This document shows, one piece after another, positions 40,943-49,369 of a stretch of 64,000 bases of DNA. The notes beneath the pieces are model-generated. The model was not told where the DNA came from, ran no database searches, and saw nothing but the letters and a program-made list of their open reading frames with translations. This stretch comes from CAYPUT01 sp046541715 (lineage in GTDB: Bacteria > Spirochaetota > Spirochaetia > DSM-27196 > PWMO01): NCBI GenBank assembly GCA_046541715.1, contig JBKHCS010000004.1, forward strand, positions 7,134-71,133, given 5' to 3'. Made by a program: the position numbers and the translations under genes. How positions within the stretch are numbered: position 1 is the first letter of the stretch; every line of letters starts with the position of its first letter.

Positions 40943-42075
40943 TTCCCGAAGGGGTCGGACCGGAAGAACTCATCCGGGTCGGTAAAGCTGTCTTCCGAAA
41001 AGGTCGACTCGCCGGTTTCGGTGGGTACGCTCCCGGCGTTCCGTACGGCGTAGAGCCGGAAGATATACCGGACGGTCTGCATCCGTCTCGCGAGCACCCG
41101 GCGATCCCGCCGGAAATCGGCGAGGAACTCCCCGACGGTCCTGCCGTCCGCCATAGGACGGCCGGCGGCACCGGGAGGCAGGTTGGCTTCCAACTCCGCA
41201 AGCCGGTAGTAGACTCGCTCGAAGACAACAAGGACCCGCCGAAGCCGCAGAAGCTCGGCGATAATTTCGCGTTTCTCCCGAAGCTGCTCGGCCCGGCTCC
41301 CGACGATTCCCCGGCGATCCTCCTGCATCCATTTGTCGAGGACCGCCCGATTCTCGAGGAGGTCCCGGTAGGCCTGGTTGAATCGGCCCCGGAGCTCGTA
41401 GTAACGGCCGGAGTAATACCGGAGGACCCTCAAGGGACTCCCTCGGAAGGCTTCGATTCTCTCTTCGAGCCACTCCCGGCGAAAAGTTTCGATATCGCTC
41501 ACGGCGATCGGAATATTCCGGAACCGGCCGTCGAAACCCCGCTCGACCGCTTGGTTCGGCATGGCAAAAAGGGTCCCTCCGTCTTCGACCCGGCAGACGA
41601 CCCGTCCCTCGGAGGCGGTTACCAAGAGGTCGCCGTTTATGCCGACGGCAACGTCGAATTCGGTTCCCCGCACTCCCATGATCGCACCTTGGGTTCGCAC
41701 TTCTAGCTCGCTCTCCCCGAGAAGCCGGGTAACATTGAGGCTGACGGTACCGGCGAGGAGCTCGATACCACCTCGCTGGTTGCTTTGGAGGGAGGAAATG
41801 TCGAGATAAAAGGAAGAGGCGGGATGCACCCGGATCGTGGCGTCTATTCCCGTCGCCGGATCGATCGCCACCTCTACAAAATCGGCCGCTCCGGTTGTTA
41901 CCTGATCGTAGTTCAGAAGGCGCGTACCAAAATCGACGGGGTCGTCAAGAGCGGTTCCCCGGCGAATAAGCCCCGGGCTCCCTTCGACGTAGACGACCTC
42001 GCCCACGGGGTCTTCGGTAGAAAAGGCGAGGAGAGCAGGTAGCAGCAGCAAGGCCGAGAGTAAGAGCGGTTTCAT
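40939..42075 (-). CDS. Exported FecR-domain protein
   Basis: A 378-aa periplasmic or surface protein: signal peptide MKPLLLSALLLLPALLAFS, then a FecR domain (residues about 25-150) with VGEVVYVEGSPGLIRRG and the conserved RTQGAIMGVRGTEFDVAV. The second half is helical and Arg-rich with no known domain. In spirochaetes such FecR-domain proteins are usually not linked to iron dicitrate regulation; no sigma factor or TonB receptor is nearby. GGAGG precedes ATG 42075, and its first four bases overlap the stop of the SplB-like gene, so it is the third gene of that operon. Confidence 0.78.
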   Translation of the reverse strand: MKPLLLSALLLLPALLAFSTEDPVGEVVYVEGSPGLIRRGTALDDPVDFGTRLLNYDQVTTGAADFVEVAIDPATGIDATIRVHPASSFYLDISSLQSNQRGGIELLAGTVSLNVTRLLGESELEVRTQGAIMGVRGTEFDVAVGINGDLLVTASEGRVVCRVEDGGTLFAMPNQAVERGFDGRFRNIPIAVSDIETFRREWLEERIEAFRGSPLRVLRYYSGRYYELRGRFNQAYRDLLENRAVLDKWMQEDRRGIVGSRAEQLREKREIIAELLRLRRVLVVFERVYYRLAELEANLPPGAAGRPMADGRTVGEFLADFRRDRRVLARRMQTVRYIFRLYAVRNAGSVPTETGESTFSEDSFTDPDEFFRSDPFGN

Positions 42076-43154
42076 CTTTCGTCCTCCAGAGGATCGAATA
42101 TATCACGAAGGCGCACGATGCGCTCCGGCGACTCACCGTAGACCAGCTCCCAAACCGCTTCGCTCTCCATGCAGAGATAGATCGGGGCGTCGAACCGCTC
42201 GGTGAGGGCTTCGAGGAGCTCACTGTAGATCTTCCGTCTTCGGCGCTGGAGGTAGCGGTACTTCCCGTCCCGGCCGGGAACGAACTCGTCGAAGAGGTAG
42301 CCCCGGTCCGGCATCCGGTCCCGGAGAGCCGGGGTAAAGCGAATGGTACCGAGGCTAATCCAGGCAACCGCCGGCGACAATGGCTCGAGAAAGCGCACCA
42401 AATCCCGGTAGGCGTCTCTCCATCCCTCGACGGCGATAATCGGGTCGAAATGGAGGGCAAGGCGGTACCCGGCGCCGGATGCCCGGAGCGCGGCCGTTAA
42501 GCGGGCCTCCATCGGGGCCGCGGACCCCTGTTCGGCTGCGAGAAGCTCCGGGTTTACCGAGAAGCCGATGACCGCGTTCCCCTTCTCTTCGATGTCCAAG
42601 AGATGATCTACAGAGGCTGTCTTGGTCTTGAGCTCTAGGTGCACGTTTGGGACCTCCGCAAGTCCCCGGATAAGGTCCCCGGAGATTCCGGTGAGGGAGT
42701 CGTAGAGAAGGCTGTCCCCCACCTCCCCGGTCCCTACCCGAAGGGGCCGGTTCGGATGCGCTCGGGCCGCTTCCCGAATGGCCCGGATCTCCTGCTCGAG
42801 GGCTGTGTTTATCGAGATCGGGGCAAAACTCAGATAGCTCCGCATGATGCAATAGGAGCACCCGATAGGGCACCCTTCGTAGATGTCGACGGTGTGGTAG
42901 TTGCAGCAGCGGTGGCCCTTGGAGCCGGGGCAGGTGCCGAAGGTCGCCTGGGGCGCTTGGTGGAGGTAGATGGTCCGCATCGTGAGGTCCTCCGGGGGAA
43001 TCTCGCTCTTATCGGCGATCCGGAACAGCGGAACCTCCGGGAGCGCCGCGAGCAGCCGGTCGGTGTAGACGGATTCCGCCGCAGCATCCTGGAGGTAGAT
43101 CTTGGTAACCCGGTAGCTCCCGGAACCCGCAGCGAAAGCCTCAGAGAAGGTCAA
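42072..43154 (-). CDS. Spore photoproduct lyase-like radical SAM protein
   Basis: A 360-aa radical SAM protein resembling SplB, which reverses spore photoproduct thymine dimers. The cluster motif is EGCPIGCSYCIM (C-x3-C-x2-C) near residue 100, preceded by TFGTCPGSKGHRCCNYHTVD with four more Cys/His that could bind a second metal. GTGEVGDSLLYD near 145 and GFSVNPELLA near 200 follow, as in SPL-family proteins. Spirochaetes do not sporulate, so the substrate may be another DNA lesion or something else. The start is TTG 43154 behind GGAGG, inside the last 14 bases of the upstream gene. Confidence 0.8.
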   Translation of the reverse strand: MTFSEAFAAGSGSYRVTKIYLQDAAAESVYTDRLLAALPEVPLFRIADKSEIPPEDLTMRTIYLHQAPQATFGTCPGSKGHRCCNYHTVDIYEGCPIGCSYCIMRSYLSFAPISINTALEQEIRAIREAARAHPNRPLRVGTGEVGDSLLYDSLTGISGDLIRGLAEVPNVHLELKTKTASVDHLLDIEEKGNAVIGFSVNPELLAAEQGSAAPMEARLTAALRASGAGYRLALHFDPIIAVEGWRDAYRDLVRFLEPLSPAVAWISLGTIRFTPALRDRMPDRGYLFDEFVPGRDGKYRYLQRRRRKIYSELLEALTERFDAPIYLCMESEAVWELVYGESPERIVRLRDIFDPLEDER

Positions 43155-44085
43155 GGATGGCCTCCAGCCGTTCCCCGGCCCGGCCCAAGGCGGCGAGGCG
43201 GGCCGAGTACTCCCGAGAGTCGGCGAAGTCGAAGGAGACCGTGAATCGGCGCCCCTCGAAGTTCGGAGGAGCCTCGAGACGGACGCCGGTCCCCCTGAGA
43301 TGCTCTTCGGTAAAACGGTTCAGCTGTCTGACCATGCCGGTGAGCTCCGGGTACCGGAGAGCCCGGAGCTGCGAAAGGAGCTCCTCCGGCGCGTCGGCGG
43401 TGGCTTCGACCACCCGGATAAGCTCCCGGGGGTCGGAGCGCCGGGAGACCAGGAGCTCCCGGGCGATCAAGAGGAGTTTCCGCCGGTTGCTGTGGCTCAA
43501 GCCCTCTCCGGCGGACAAGAGCTTTCCGAGCACCTCGTCCCGGCGGTTGCCCTCGGTAGCCGGAGGGCTCAGGGCTTCGGCGGTCTTGAGGTCGATCGCT
43601 CCCCGGTCCAGGGCGCCCCGGAGAAGCGGGGGAAGGGCCCGGTAGCGCTCGACCCGGAATACCAGGCCCCCGTCGCCGACGGCCGCCCGGCTTACCTCCG
43701 GATCGACATCGAGTGCGAAGCGCTCGCAGTAGGCGACGATACGGTGCATCTCCTCCCAGGAATAGCTGCCGGTGCGCCCCTCGAGAGCAAGGGCCAAGAG
43801 CAGCGCCTCCCGGGGGCCGAGGGGGCGCTCGTGGGCGTAGATCGAGTCTCCGCCCGATCCGGCGACCAACCGGAGAACAGGCCATCCCCAGACGACGACA
43901 GGGCCGGGCCCGGCCCCCCAGGCTCCGGCGGCTTCCTCGGAACAGTAGACCACCGGCGGCAGGGTCTCCGGAGGCACCGGTGTCCCCGGATCCGCCGGTG
44001 TCCCCGGGACCGGCCCGGCGGCGGGCTCGAAGAGGTCGAGGACGGGTTCGGTTCCGGAAAACAAGGCCAACGGTAGCCGGGGCAT
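43141..44085 (-). CDS. Unknown protein with ParB/KorB-like helical region
   Basis: A 314-aa protein translated just ahead of the SplB-like gene with a 14-base overlap. The N-terminal 60 residues are Pro/Gly/Ala-rich. The middle, EALLLALALEGRTGSYSWEE to AYCERFAL and RALPPLLRGALDRGAIDLKTAE (residues about 95-180), resembles the helix-turn-helix middle region of ParB-like proteins, though the N-terminal ParB nuclease motif is absent. Its constant pairing with the radical SAM gene would suggest a targeting or DNA-binding partner. Identification is tentative. A promoter lies 7 bases before ATG 44085. Confidence 0.6.
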   Translation of the reverse strand: MPRLPLALFSGTEPVLDLFEPAAGPVPGTPADPGTPVPPETLPPVVYCSEEAAGAWGAGPGPVVVWGWPVLRLVAGSGGDSIYAHERPLGPREALLLALALEGRTGSYSWEEMHRIVAYCERFALDVDPEVSRAAVGDGGLVFRVERYRALPPLLRGALDRGAIDLKTAEALSPPATEGNRRDEVLGKLLSAGEGLSHSNRRKLLLIARELLVSRRSDPRELIRVVEATADAPEELLSQLRALRYPELTGMVRQLNRFTEEHLRGTGVRLEAPPNFEGRRFTVSFDFADSREYSARLAALGRAGERLEAILDLL

Positions 44086-44092
44086 CAGCGTT

Positions 44093-44122
44093 ACGGTAAC
44101 AGTGGAGAGCGCAGGTTGACAA
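44093..44122 (-). promoter_or_regulatory. Promoter of the ParB-like / SplB-like / FecR operon (leaderless type)
   Basis: Minus strand TTGTCA (44122-44117), 18-base spacer, TACCGT (44098-44093), 7 bases to ATG 44085. Its -35 overlaps the hom -35 on the other strand. Confidence 0.6.
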
Positions 44123-44145
44123 CGGCTTTGTCGGAACCGTAGGAT
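44116..44145 (+). promoter_or_regulatory. Promoter of hom-glgP
   Basis: TTGACA (44116-44121), 18-base spacer, TAGGAT (44140-44145). Leader of about 25 bases with GGAG before GTG 44177. Confidence 0.65.
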
Positions 44146-44176
44146 GACCCGCGTCTTACCCCATGGAGCAGATCAG

Positions 44177-45517
44177 GTGAAAAAATCACAGGTAGGTATT
44201 GCGCTGGTCGGTTGTGGAACCGTCGGCGGAGCCGTAGCAGAAATTTTGTTGAGAGACCGGGCGCTTTTGAAGACCAAGAGCGGCTTCGATCTCGTTATTC
44301 GTTACATCGTGGATCGCAACTTTACCTACGCGCGACATCTGCAACTCGACGACACGCTCTTCGAAACGGACCTCGATCGGGCTTTGGAAGATGACGAGGT
44401 TTCGATCGTCGTCGAGTTAGTCGGCGGGACGACGAAGGCCAAAGAGATTATCGAGCAGGCGCTTCAGGCGAAAAAGCACGTCGTCACGGCGAACAAGGCT
44501 CTTCTGGCCCATCACGGCGTGGAGCTTCTGGCCCTCGCAAGAACGAACAAGGTGGCTATCGCCTTCGAGGCAAGCTGTGGAGGTGGTATCCCGATTCTCC
44601 GGGCGCTCTTCGACGGGCTGGTGGCCAACCGCATCGAGGCCCTCTACGGTATCGTAAACGGTACCTGCAACTTTATCCTGACGGAGATGATCCAGAAGGG
44701 CGAGTCCTACTCCGAGGCGCTCTGGGGTGCCCAGAGCAAGGGCTTGGCGGAGGCGGACCCGACCCTCGACGTAACCGGGGTGGATTCGGCCCACAAGCTC
44801 GCGATTATGGCGGCTATCGCCTTCGGGCAAAGGGTCGACTTCGAGGCGATTCCCGTCGAAGGCATCGACGGCCTCGACAGTGACGACGTGCTCTACGCCG
44901 ACGAGCTCGGGTACGTCGTCAAGCTGCTTGCCATCGGGACCCGGATGGGGGACGGCATCGCCCTCCGGGTCCGGCCCGCCTTTATCTCCAAGGACCATCC
45001 GTTGGCCTGGGTTTCGGGACCATTCAACGCCGTAAGCGTCTACGGGCACGCCACGGGCCATACGATGTACTACGGCCGGGGTGCAGGCGGGTCTCCTACC
45101 GCCGGCGCCGTCGTTGCGGATATCGCCGGACTCGCGGCGGGGTCGATCCAGAACGTCTTTAAGCGGTACGGCTATTGGCCGGACAAGGTAAAGCAGCACA
45201 AGCAGATAGCCGTCGAGGAGACGGTAAACCGCTACTACCTTAGGGTGATGGTGGACGACACCCCCGGCGCCTTGGCCCGGATTACCACGATCCTCGGAAA
45301 ACACGGTATCAACATCTCGAGCGTCCTCCAGGACGAGCTACCGAGCACGACATCGGACCACGATTCCAAGCATTTTGTGCCGGTGGTCATCACCGTGCAT
45401 CCCGCCAAGGAGAAGAACGTAGCGACCGCGGTGGCGGAAATCGACGCTCTCGACGCAACCGACGGATCGAGTTCGGTAATAACCATTGTCGATGAGCACC
45501 CCGAAAGCCTAAGTTAG
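44177..45517 (+). CDS. hom: Homoserine dehydrogenase
   Basis: Reduces aspartate semialdehyde to homoserine, the branch point to threonine and methionine. The 446-aa protein has the nucleotide-binding VGIALVGCGTVGGAV at its start, VVTANKALLAHHG near residue 100, the FEASCGGGIPILRAL region near 128, YGIVNGTCNFILTEM near 160, the catalytic ADPTLDVTGVDSAHKLAIMA near 195, and a C-terminal ACT domain (YYLRVMVDDTPGALARITTI, about residues 355-430) for allosteric control by threonine. GTG 44177 behind GGAG is preferred; ATG 44144 would be upstream within the leader. glgP follows 17 bases later. Confidence 0.92.
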   Translation: MKKSQVGIALVGCGTVGGAVAEILLRDRALLKTKSGFDLVIRYIVDRNFTYARHLQLDDTLFETDLDRALEDDEVSIVVELVGGTTKAKEIIEQALQAKKHVVTANKALLAHHGVELLALARTNKVAIAFEASCGGGIPILRALFDGLVANRIEALYGIVNGTCNFILTEMIQKGESYSEALWGAQSKGLAEADPTLDVTGVDSAHKLAIMAAIAFGQRVDFEAIPVEGIDGLDSDDVLYADELGYVVKLLAIGTRMGDGIALRVRPAFISKDHPLAWVSGPFNAVSVYGHATGHTMYYGRGAGGSPTAGAVVADIAGLAAGSIQNVFKRYGYWPDKVKQHKQIAVEETVNRYYLRVMVDDTPGALARITTILGKHGINISSVLQDELPSTTSDHDSKHFVPVVITVHPAKEKNVATAVAEIDALDATDGSSSVITIVDEHPESLS

Positions 45518-45534
45518 TCGAAAAGAGAAAGCCT

Positions 45535-48075
45535 ATGAATGTACTACCCTATACCGTGCAGCCGAAGCTGCCGCCCCCCCTGGCGCCGTTACAGGACCTT
45601 GCCAGGAACCTCTGGGTTAGCTGGAATCACGATGCGGTCAACCTGTTTATCCGCCTCGACTACGATGCCTGGCTCCGTTCGGGTCAGAACCCCGTCCGGG
45701 TACTCGGCATGGTTTCCCAAGAACGGCTCCAGGTGCTCTCCCAGGACGACTCCTACCTTTCGGCCCTCGAACGGGTAGTCGCCCGGTTTGAGGAGTATCA
45801 ATCTGGGGATGGGTGGTACCGGGGACCCCGGGACAAGACCATCGCCTATTTCTCGATGGAATACGGGTTGGACGTGAGCCTGCCCATCTATTCGGGAGGA
45901 CTCGGCCTGCTTTCCGGGGATCATCTGAAGACCGCGTCGGATCTTGCCCTTCCATTGGTCGCCGTAGGGCTGCTTTACCGGCAAGGCTACTTCCAGCAGT
46001 ACTTGAACGCCGACGGATACCAGCAGGAGTCCTACCCGGAGAACGACTGGTACAACATGCCGGTTCGGCGGTGTCTCGACGCCGAGGGAAACGACGTCAA
46101 GATTGTCGTCGATATGGCCGGAAGCGCAGTTACCGCCCGGCTATGGGAGGTCATGGTCGGCCGCATCTCCCTCTATCTCCTGGACACCAATATCGAGGAG
46201 AATTCAGCCGAGTTCCGGGACATCACCTCGACCCTTTACGGCGGCGACCGGGAGACCAGAATCCGTCAGGAGATTCTTCTCGGGATCGGCGGTATCCGGG
46301 CCCTCCGGGCCTTGGGAATCAACCCGGCCGTCGCGCACATGAACGAAGGACATTCGGCCTTTCTCGCGATCGAGCGCGTCCGGGAGCACGTCGCCGAGCA
46401 CGGCCTTAACCTGTCGGAAGCCGTGCAGGCCGTCTGGCCCACCAACATCTTTACGACCCATACGCCGGTCCCTGCGGGAAACGAACGGTTTACCCCGGAG
46501 CTCATGCAGAAGTACTTCGAGAGCGTGGCCCAGGGTACCGGCCTGAGCTGGGAGCAGTTTATGGCCCTCGGCCGGGAGAACCCGGAGGATACCACCGAAA
46601 GCTTCTGCATGACGGTCTTGGCGCTAAAGCTCTCGGCCCACAATAACGGCGTCAGCCTCCTTCACGGCGAGGTAAGCCGGCAGATGTGGCGGAGCCTCTG
46701 GCCGGGGCTCCCGGAGTCTGAGATTCCGATCTCGAGTATAACAAACGGTGTCCATCCCCGGACTTATCTCTCGCAGGACATGCAGGAGCTCCTGGACCGC
46801 TACTTCGGAGCCCGTTTCTACGACGAGCCGGCGAACCTCGAAATTTGGGACCGGATACACCGGGTATCCGACGAGGAGCTTTGGAGAACCCACGAGCGCC
46901 GGAAAGCGCATCTAGTCGCCTTTTCGCGTGACCGACTGCGAAAGCAGTTGAGCCGCCGGGGACTTTCGGGGAACCGGCTCTTCCTGGCAAACGAGGTGCT
47001 CTCTCCGGACATTCTTACCATTAGCTTTGCCCGGCGCTTCGCGACCTACAAGCGGGCAACCCTGCTCTTCGACGACCCGGAGCGGCTGCTGCGGCTCCTC
47101 TCGAACGAAGAGCGGCCGGTGCAGCTTATCTTTGCCGGAAAGGCACACCCCCACGACGATCCGGGGAAGAATCTTATCCGGGAGATCGTGCATTTCGCCG
47201 GGAAACCGGAGGTCCGGAGTCGAATCCTTTTTCTGGAAAACTACGACATTACCATCGCCCGGCAGCTTGTCTCCGGAAGCGACCTCTGGATGAACACACC
47301 GAGACGGCCGATGGAGGCGAGCGGCACCAGCGGGATGAAGGCCGCCCTAAACGGCGTCCTAAACTGCTCGACTCTCGACGGCTGGTGGGCCGAAGCGTAC
47401 GCGCCGGAGCTCGGGTGGGCCATCGGTAACGGGGAGGAGTACGAGGATCCGGAGATCCAGAACGAAATCGAGAGCAAAGCGCTCTACGATCTATTGGAAC
47501 GGGAAATCGTTCCGACCTACTACGACCGCGGCCGGGACGGCCTCCCCCGGGAATGGCTCCGAATGATGAAGGCGTCGATAGCATACATGGGAGCGAACTT
47601 CGCGTCCCACCGGATGCTGGTCGACTACTACGACCGTTTCTACGAGCCCGCCCTCGGACACTTCGACCGCGTAACGGCCAACGGTTTCGCGAGAGCAAAG
47701 GACGTCGCCGGTTACGTCGACCGGATCAACGCCGCGTGGCACTCCCTTCGATTCGATTACGTGCGGAAGACCGGGAGCGGTGAGATTCAGGTGGGAGACG
47801 CGGTAACCGTGGAGGCCGGGCTGCACTGCCCGGGGCTCTCGCCGGAGGACATTACCGTAGAGGCCTTCTACGGCCGCCTCGACGCCCAGGGTGAGATCGT
47901 CGAGCCCGAACGGACTCCCCTTACCCCCGTCAACGCTTCGAAGGACCACAAGATAGACTTCTCCGGGACCTTCGCCTGCCGGGTACCGGGACGCCAAGGT
48001 GTCGCGGTCCGAGTGCTTCCGAAGCATCCGGACCTGGTTCATCCCTTCCTTCCGGGACTCGTTCGCTGGGCCTAG
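45535..48075 (+). CDS. glgP: Alpha-glucan (glycogen/maltodextrin) phosphorylase
   Basis: Phosphorolyses alpha-1,4-glucan to glucose-1-phosphate with PLP. The 846-aa protein belongs to the shorter TIGR02094-like phosphorylase clade: N-terminal LARNLWVSWNHDA (residues about 23-35), FSMEYGLDVSLPIYSGGLG near 102, HMNEGHSAFLAIERV near 268, FTTHTPVPAGNE near 310, and the PLP lysine in ASGTSGMKAALNGVLN near 600. The C-terminal 100 residues form an extra beta-rich domain. It is second in an operon with hom, an unusual partner. With glgX it completes glycogen degradation. Confidence 0.93.
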   Translation: MNVLPYTVQPKLPPPLAPLQDLARNLWVSWNHDAVNLFIRLDYDAWLRSGQNPVRVLGMVSQERLQVLSQDDSYLSALERVVARFEEYQSGDGWYRGPRDKTIAYFSMEYGLDVSLPIYSGGLGLLSGDHLKTASDLALPLVAVGLLYRQGYFQQYLNADGYQQESYPENDWYNMPVRRCLDAEGNDVKIVVDMAGSAVTARLWEVMVGRISLYLLDTNIEENSAEFRDITSTLYGGDRETRIRQEILLGIGGIRALRALGINPAVAHMNEGHSAFLAIERVREHVAEHGLNLSEAVQAVWPTNIFTTHTPVPAGNERFTPELMQKYFESVAQGTGLSWEQFMALGRENPEDTTESFCMTVLALKLSAHNNGVSLLHGEVSRQMWRSLWPGLPESEIPISSITNGVHPRTYLSQDMQELLDRYFGARFYDEPANLEIWDRIHRVSDEELWRTHERRKAHLVAFSRDRLRKQLSRRGLSGNRLFLANEVLSPDILTISFARRFATYKRATLLFDDPERLLRLLSNEERPVQLIFAGKAHPHDDPGKNLIREIVHFAGKPEVRSRILFLENYDITIARQLVSGSDLWMNTPRRPMEASGTSGMKAALNGVLNCSTLDGWWAEAYAPELGWAIGNGEEYEDPEIQNEIESKALYDLLEREIVPTYYDRGRDGLPREWLRMMKASIAYMGANFASHRMLVDYYDRFYEPALGHFDRVTANGFARAKDVAGYVDRINAAWHSLRFDYVRKTGSGEIQVGDAVTVEAGLHCPGLSPEDITVEAFYGRLDAQGEIVEPERTPLTPVNASKDHKIDFSGTFACRVPGRQGVAVRVLPKHPDLVHPFLPGLVRWA

Positions 48076-48101
48076 CGCCGGAGGCTTGTGTCCGAGCGCT
48101 C

Positions 48102-48809
48102 CTATCCGAGGCGTAGAATCGCCAAATGCGGGTCCAGGAGCACCAAGGGAATAACGACGAGGAGCGCCGGGATAAAGTCTCCGGTGCGAATCTCCTTAAC
48201 CCGGAGCAGGTTCAACCCTATCATCACCACCATGGCGCCCCCGACGCCGCTTATCTCCGAAAGGAGAAGCGGCGTGACGATGGGGCGGATCCAGACCGCT
48301 AAGAGGGTCAGTCCTCCCTGGTAGACCACGATCGAGAGAGCCGAGAAGCCGACCCCGATCCCCAGGGCGCTCGCCAGAAGAATGGACATAAAGCCGTCCA
48401 TCACGGACTTTGTCAGGATAAGCTGATAGTCGCCTTCCGTGCCGGCCTGGAAGGCACCGACGATGGTCAAGGCACCGACGCAGTAGAGCACCGAGGCGGT
48501 AAGAAAGCCGTAGGCAAAATCCCCGGTACCCTCTTTGGAGGCAAAACGCCTCTTTAACCAGTTGCCGAGCTTGAGTATTCCGTTCTCGACGCCCCACCAG
48601 GTGCCGAGGAGGCCCCCGGAGACCAGCGCAAGGGCCAGGTAGAGTATTCGCTGGGTCTGAAGGGCCATCGAGATACCGATAATGACGGAGACAACGCCGA
48701 TGCCGTTGTAGACCGTGTCCTGAAAGCTCTTAGCGAGGCGGCTGCCAATGAGCAGACCGAGGGCGGACCCCAGAACTACCGCGAGGGCGTTAACAACTGT
48801 TGCGACCAT
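48102..48809 (-). CDS. DUF554-family membrane protein
   Basis: A 235-aa integral membrane protein with about seven TM helices. It starts MVATVVNALAVVLGSALGLL, typical of the DUF554 (YdfK/YqgA-like) family, and has GALTIVGAFQAG near residue 115 and a C-terminal LLLSEISGVGGAMVVMIGLNLL. Function unknown; putative transporter or channel. ATG 48809 is 7 bases from a promoter -10. Convergent with glgP, 26 bases apart, and divergent from the TPR lipoprotein gene. Confidence 0.88.
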   Translation of the reverse strand: MVATVVNALAVVLGSALGLLIGSRLAKSFQDTVYNGIGVVSVIIGISMALQTQRILYLALALVSGGLLGTWWGVENGILKLGNWLKRRFASKEGTGDFAYGFLTASVLYCVGALTIVGAFQAGTEGDYQLILTKSVMDGFMSILLASALGIGVGFSALSIVVYQGGLTLLAVWIRPIVTPLLLSEISGVGGAMVVMIGLNLLRVKEIRTGDFIPALLVVIPLVLLDPHLAILRLG

Positions 48810-48816
48810 GCCGCGG

Positions 48817-48845
48817 ATTCTACCGGCAAACGGTCAAAGGGTAAA
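48817..48845 (-). promoter_or_regulatory. Promoter of the DUF554 gene (leaderless type)
   Basis: Minus strand TTTACC (48845-48840), 17-base spacer, TAGAAT (48822-48817), 7 bases to ATG 48809. No Shine-Dalgarno site. Confidence 0.6.
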
Positions 48846-48859
48846 TCGGCGTCTTAAGC

Positions 48860-48888
48860 TTGACCGACTCACCGCCGGTGAGTAGGCT
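48860..48888 (+). promoter_or_regulatory. Promoter of the small TPR-like lipoprotein gene
   Basis: TTGACC (48860-48865), 17-base spacer, TAGGCT (48883-48888), 15 bases to ATG 48904. The spacer contains CACCGCCGGTG, a near-perfect short palindrome. No Shine-Dalgarno site. Confidence 0.5.
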
Positions 48889-48903
48889 CTACTTCACAAC
48901 CGC

Positions 48904-49362
48904 ATGGAACAGCAGAAATCAGCCCGCCGATACCCCGGGGCCCTGATGAGCCTCGTCGTTTTTCTTCTTTCGTCTCTTGTTCTCGGATGCTCCACGGTTC
49001 CGGAAGAGGTGCCCGAAGGTCTTTCTCAGATGGAGATCTTCCAGCTCGCCCAGGAAGCGTCGGAGAACGATAGGTGGGAGGTTACGAGGCACTACTACGA
49101 GACCTTCTTGGAGCGCTTTCCGGAAGACTGGCCCAATCGCATCGCCGCGCGGTACGAGATTGCCTTTACCTACTACAAAGAAGGGGACCTCGATACGGCA
49201 GAGCGCTTATTTCAAGACGTCCTGGCCGCCTACGAGGACCCGGACGATGAACGACCACTCCCGGCGTGGCCCCGGGTTCTCTCTGAACGGCTCTTGGAGC
49301 AGATCGAAGAAGAACGGAATCTCCCCCGGGCTCGGATGTTCGGCTCCCCGCCCCGGGAGTAA
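48904..49362 (+). CDS. Small lipoprotein with TPR-like helical repeats
   Basis: A 152-aa exported lipoprotein. Signal peptide with lipobox SLVLGC (Cys near residue 29), then a short linker and helical repeats: FQLAQEASENDRWEVTRHYY and IAARYEIAFTYYKEGDLDTA have TPR spacing (W/Y at 4, L, G, Y, A). Proteins of this shape resemble BamD/YbgF-like scaffolds, but it is much shorter than BamD. Function unknown. It converges with the VWA-domain gene, 7 bases apart. Confidence 0.72.
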   Translation: MEQQKSARRYPGALMSLVVFLLSSLVLGCSTVPEEVPEGLSQMEIFQLAQEASENDRWEVTRHYYETFLERFPEDWPNRIAARYEIAFTYYKEGDLDTAERLFQDVLAAYEDPDDERPLPAWPRVLSERLLEQIEEERNLPRARMFGSPPRE

Positions 49363-49369
49363 CGGACTG

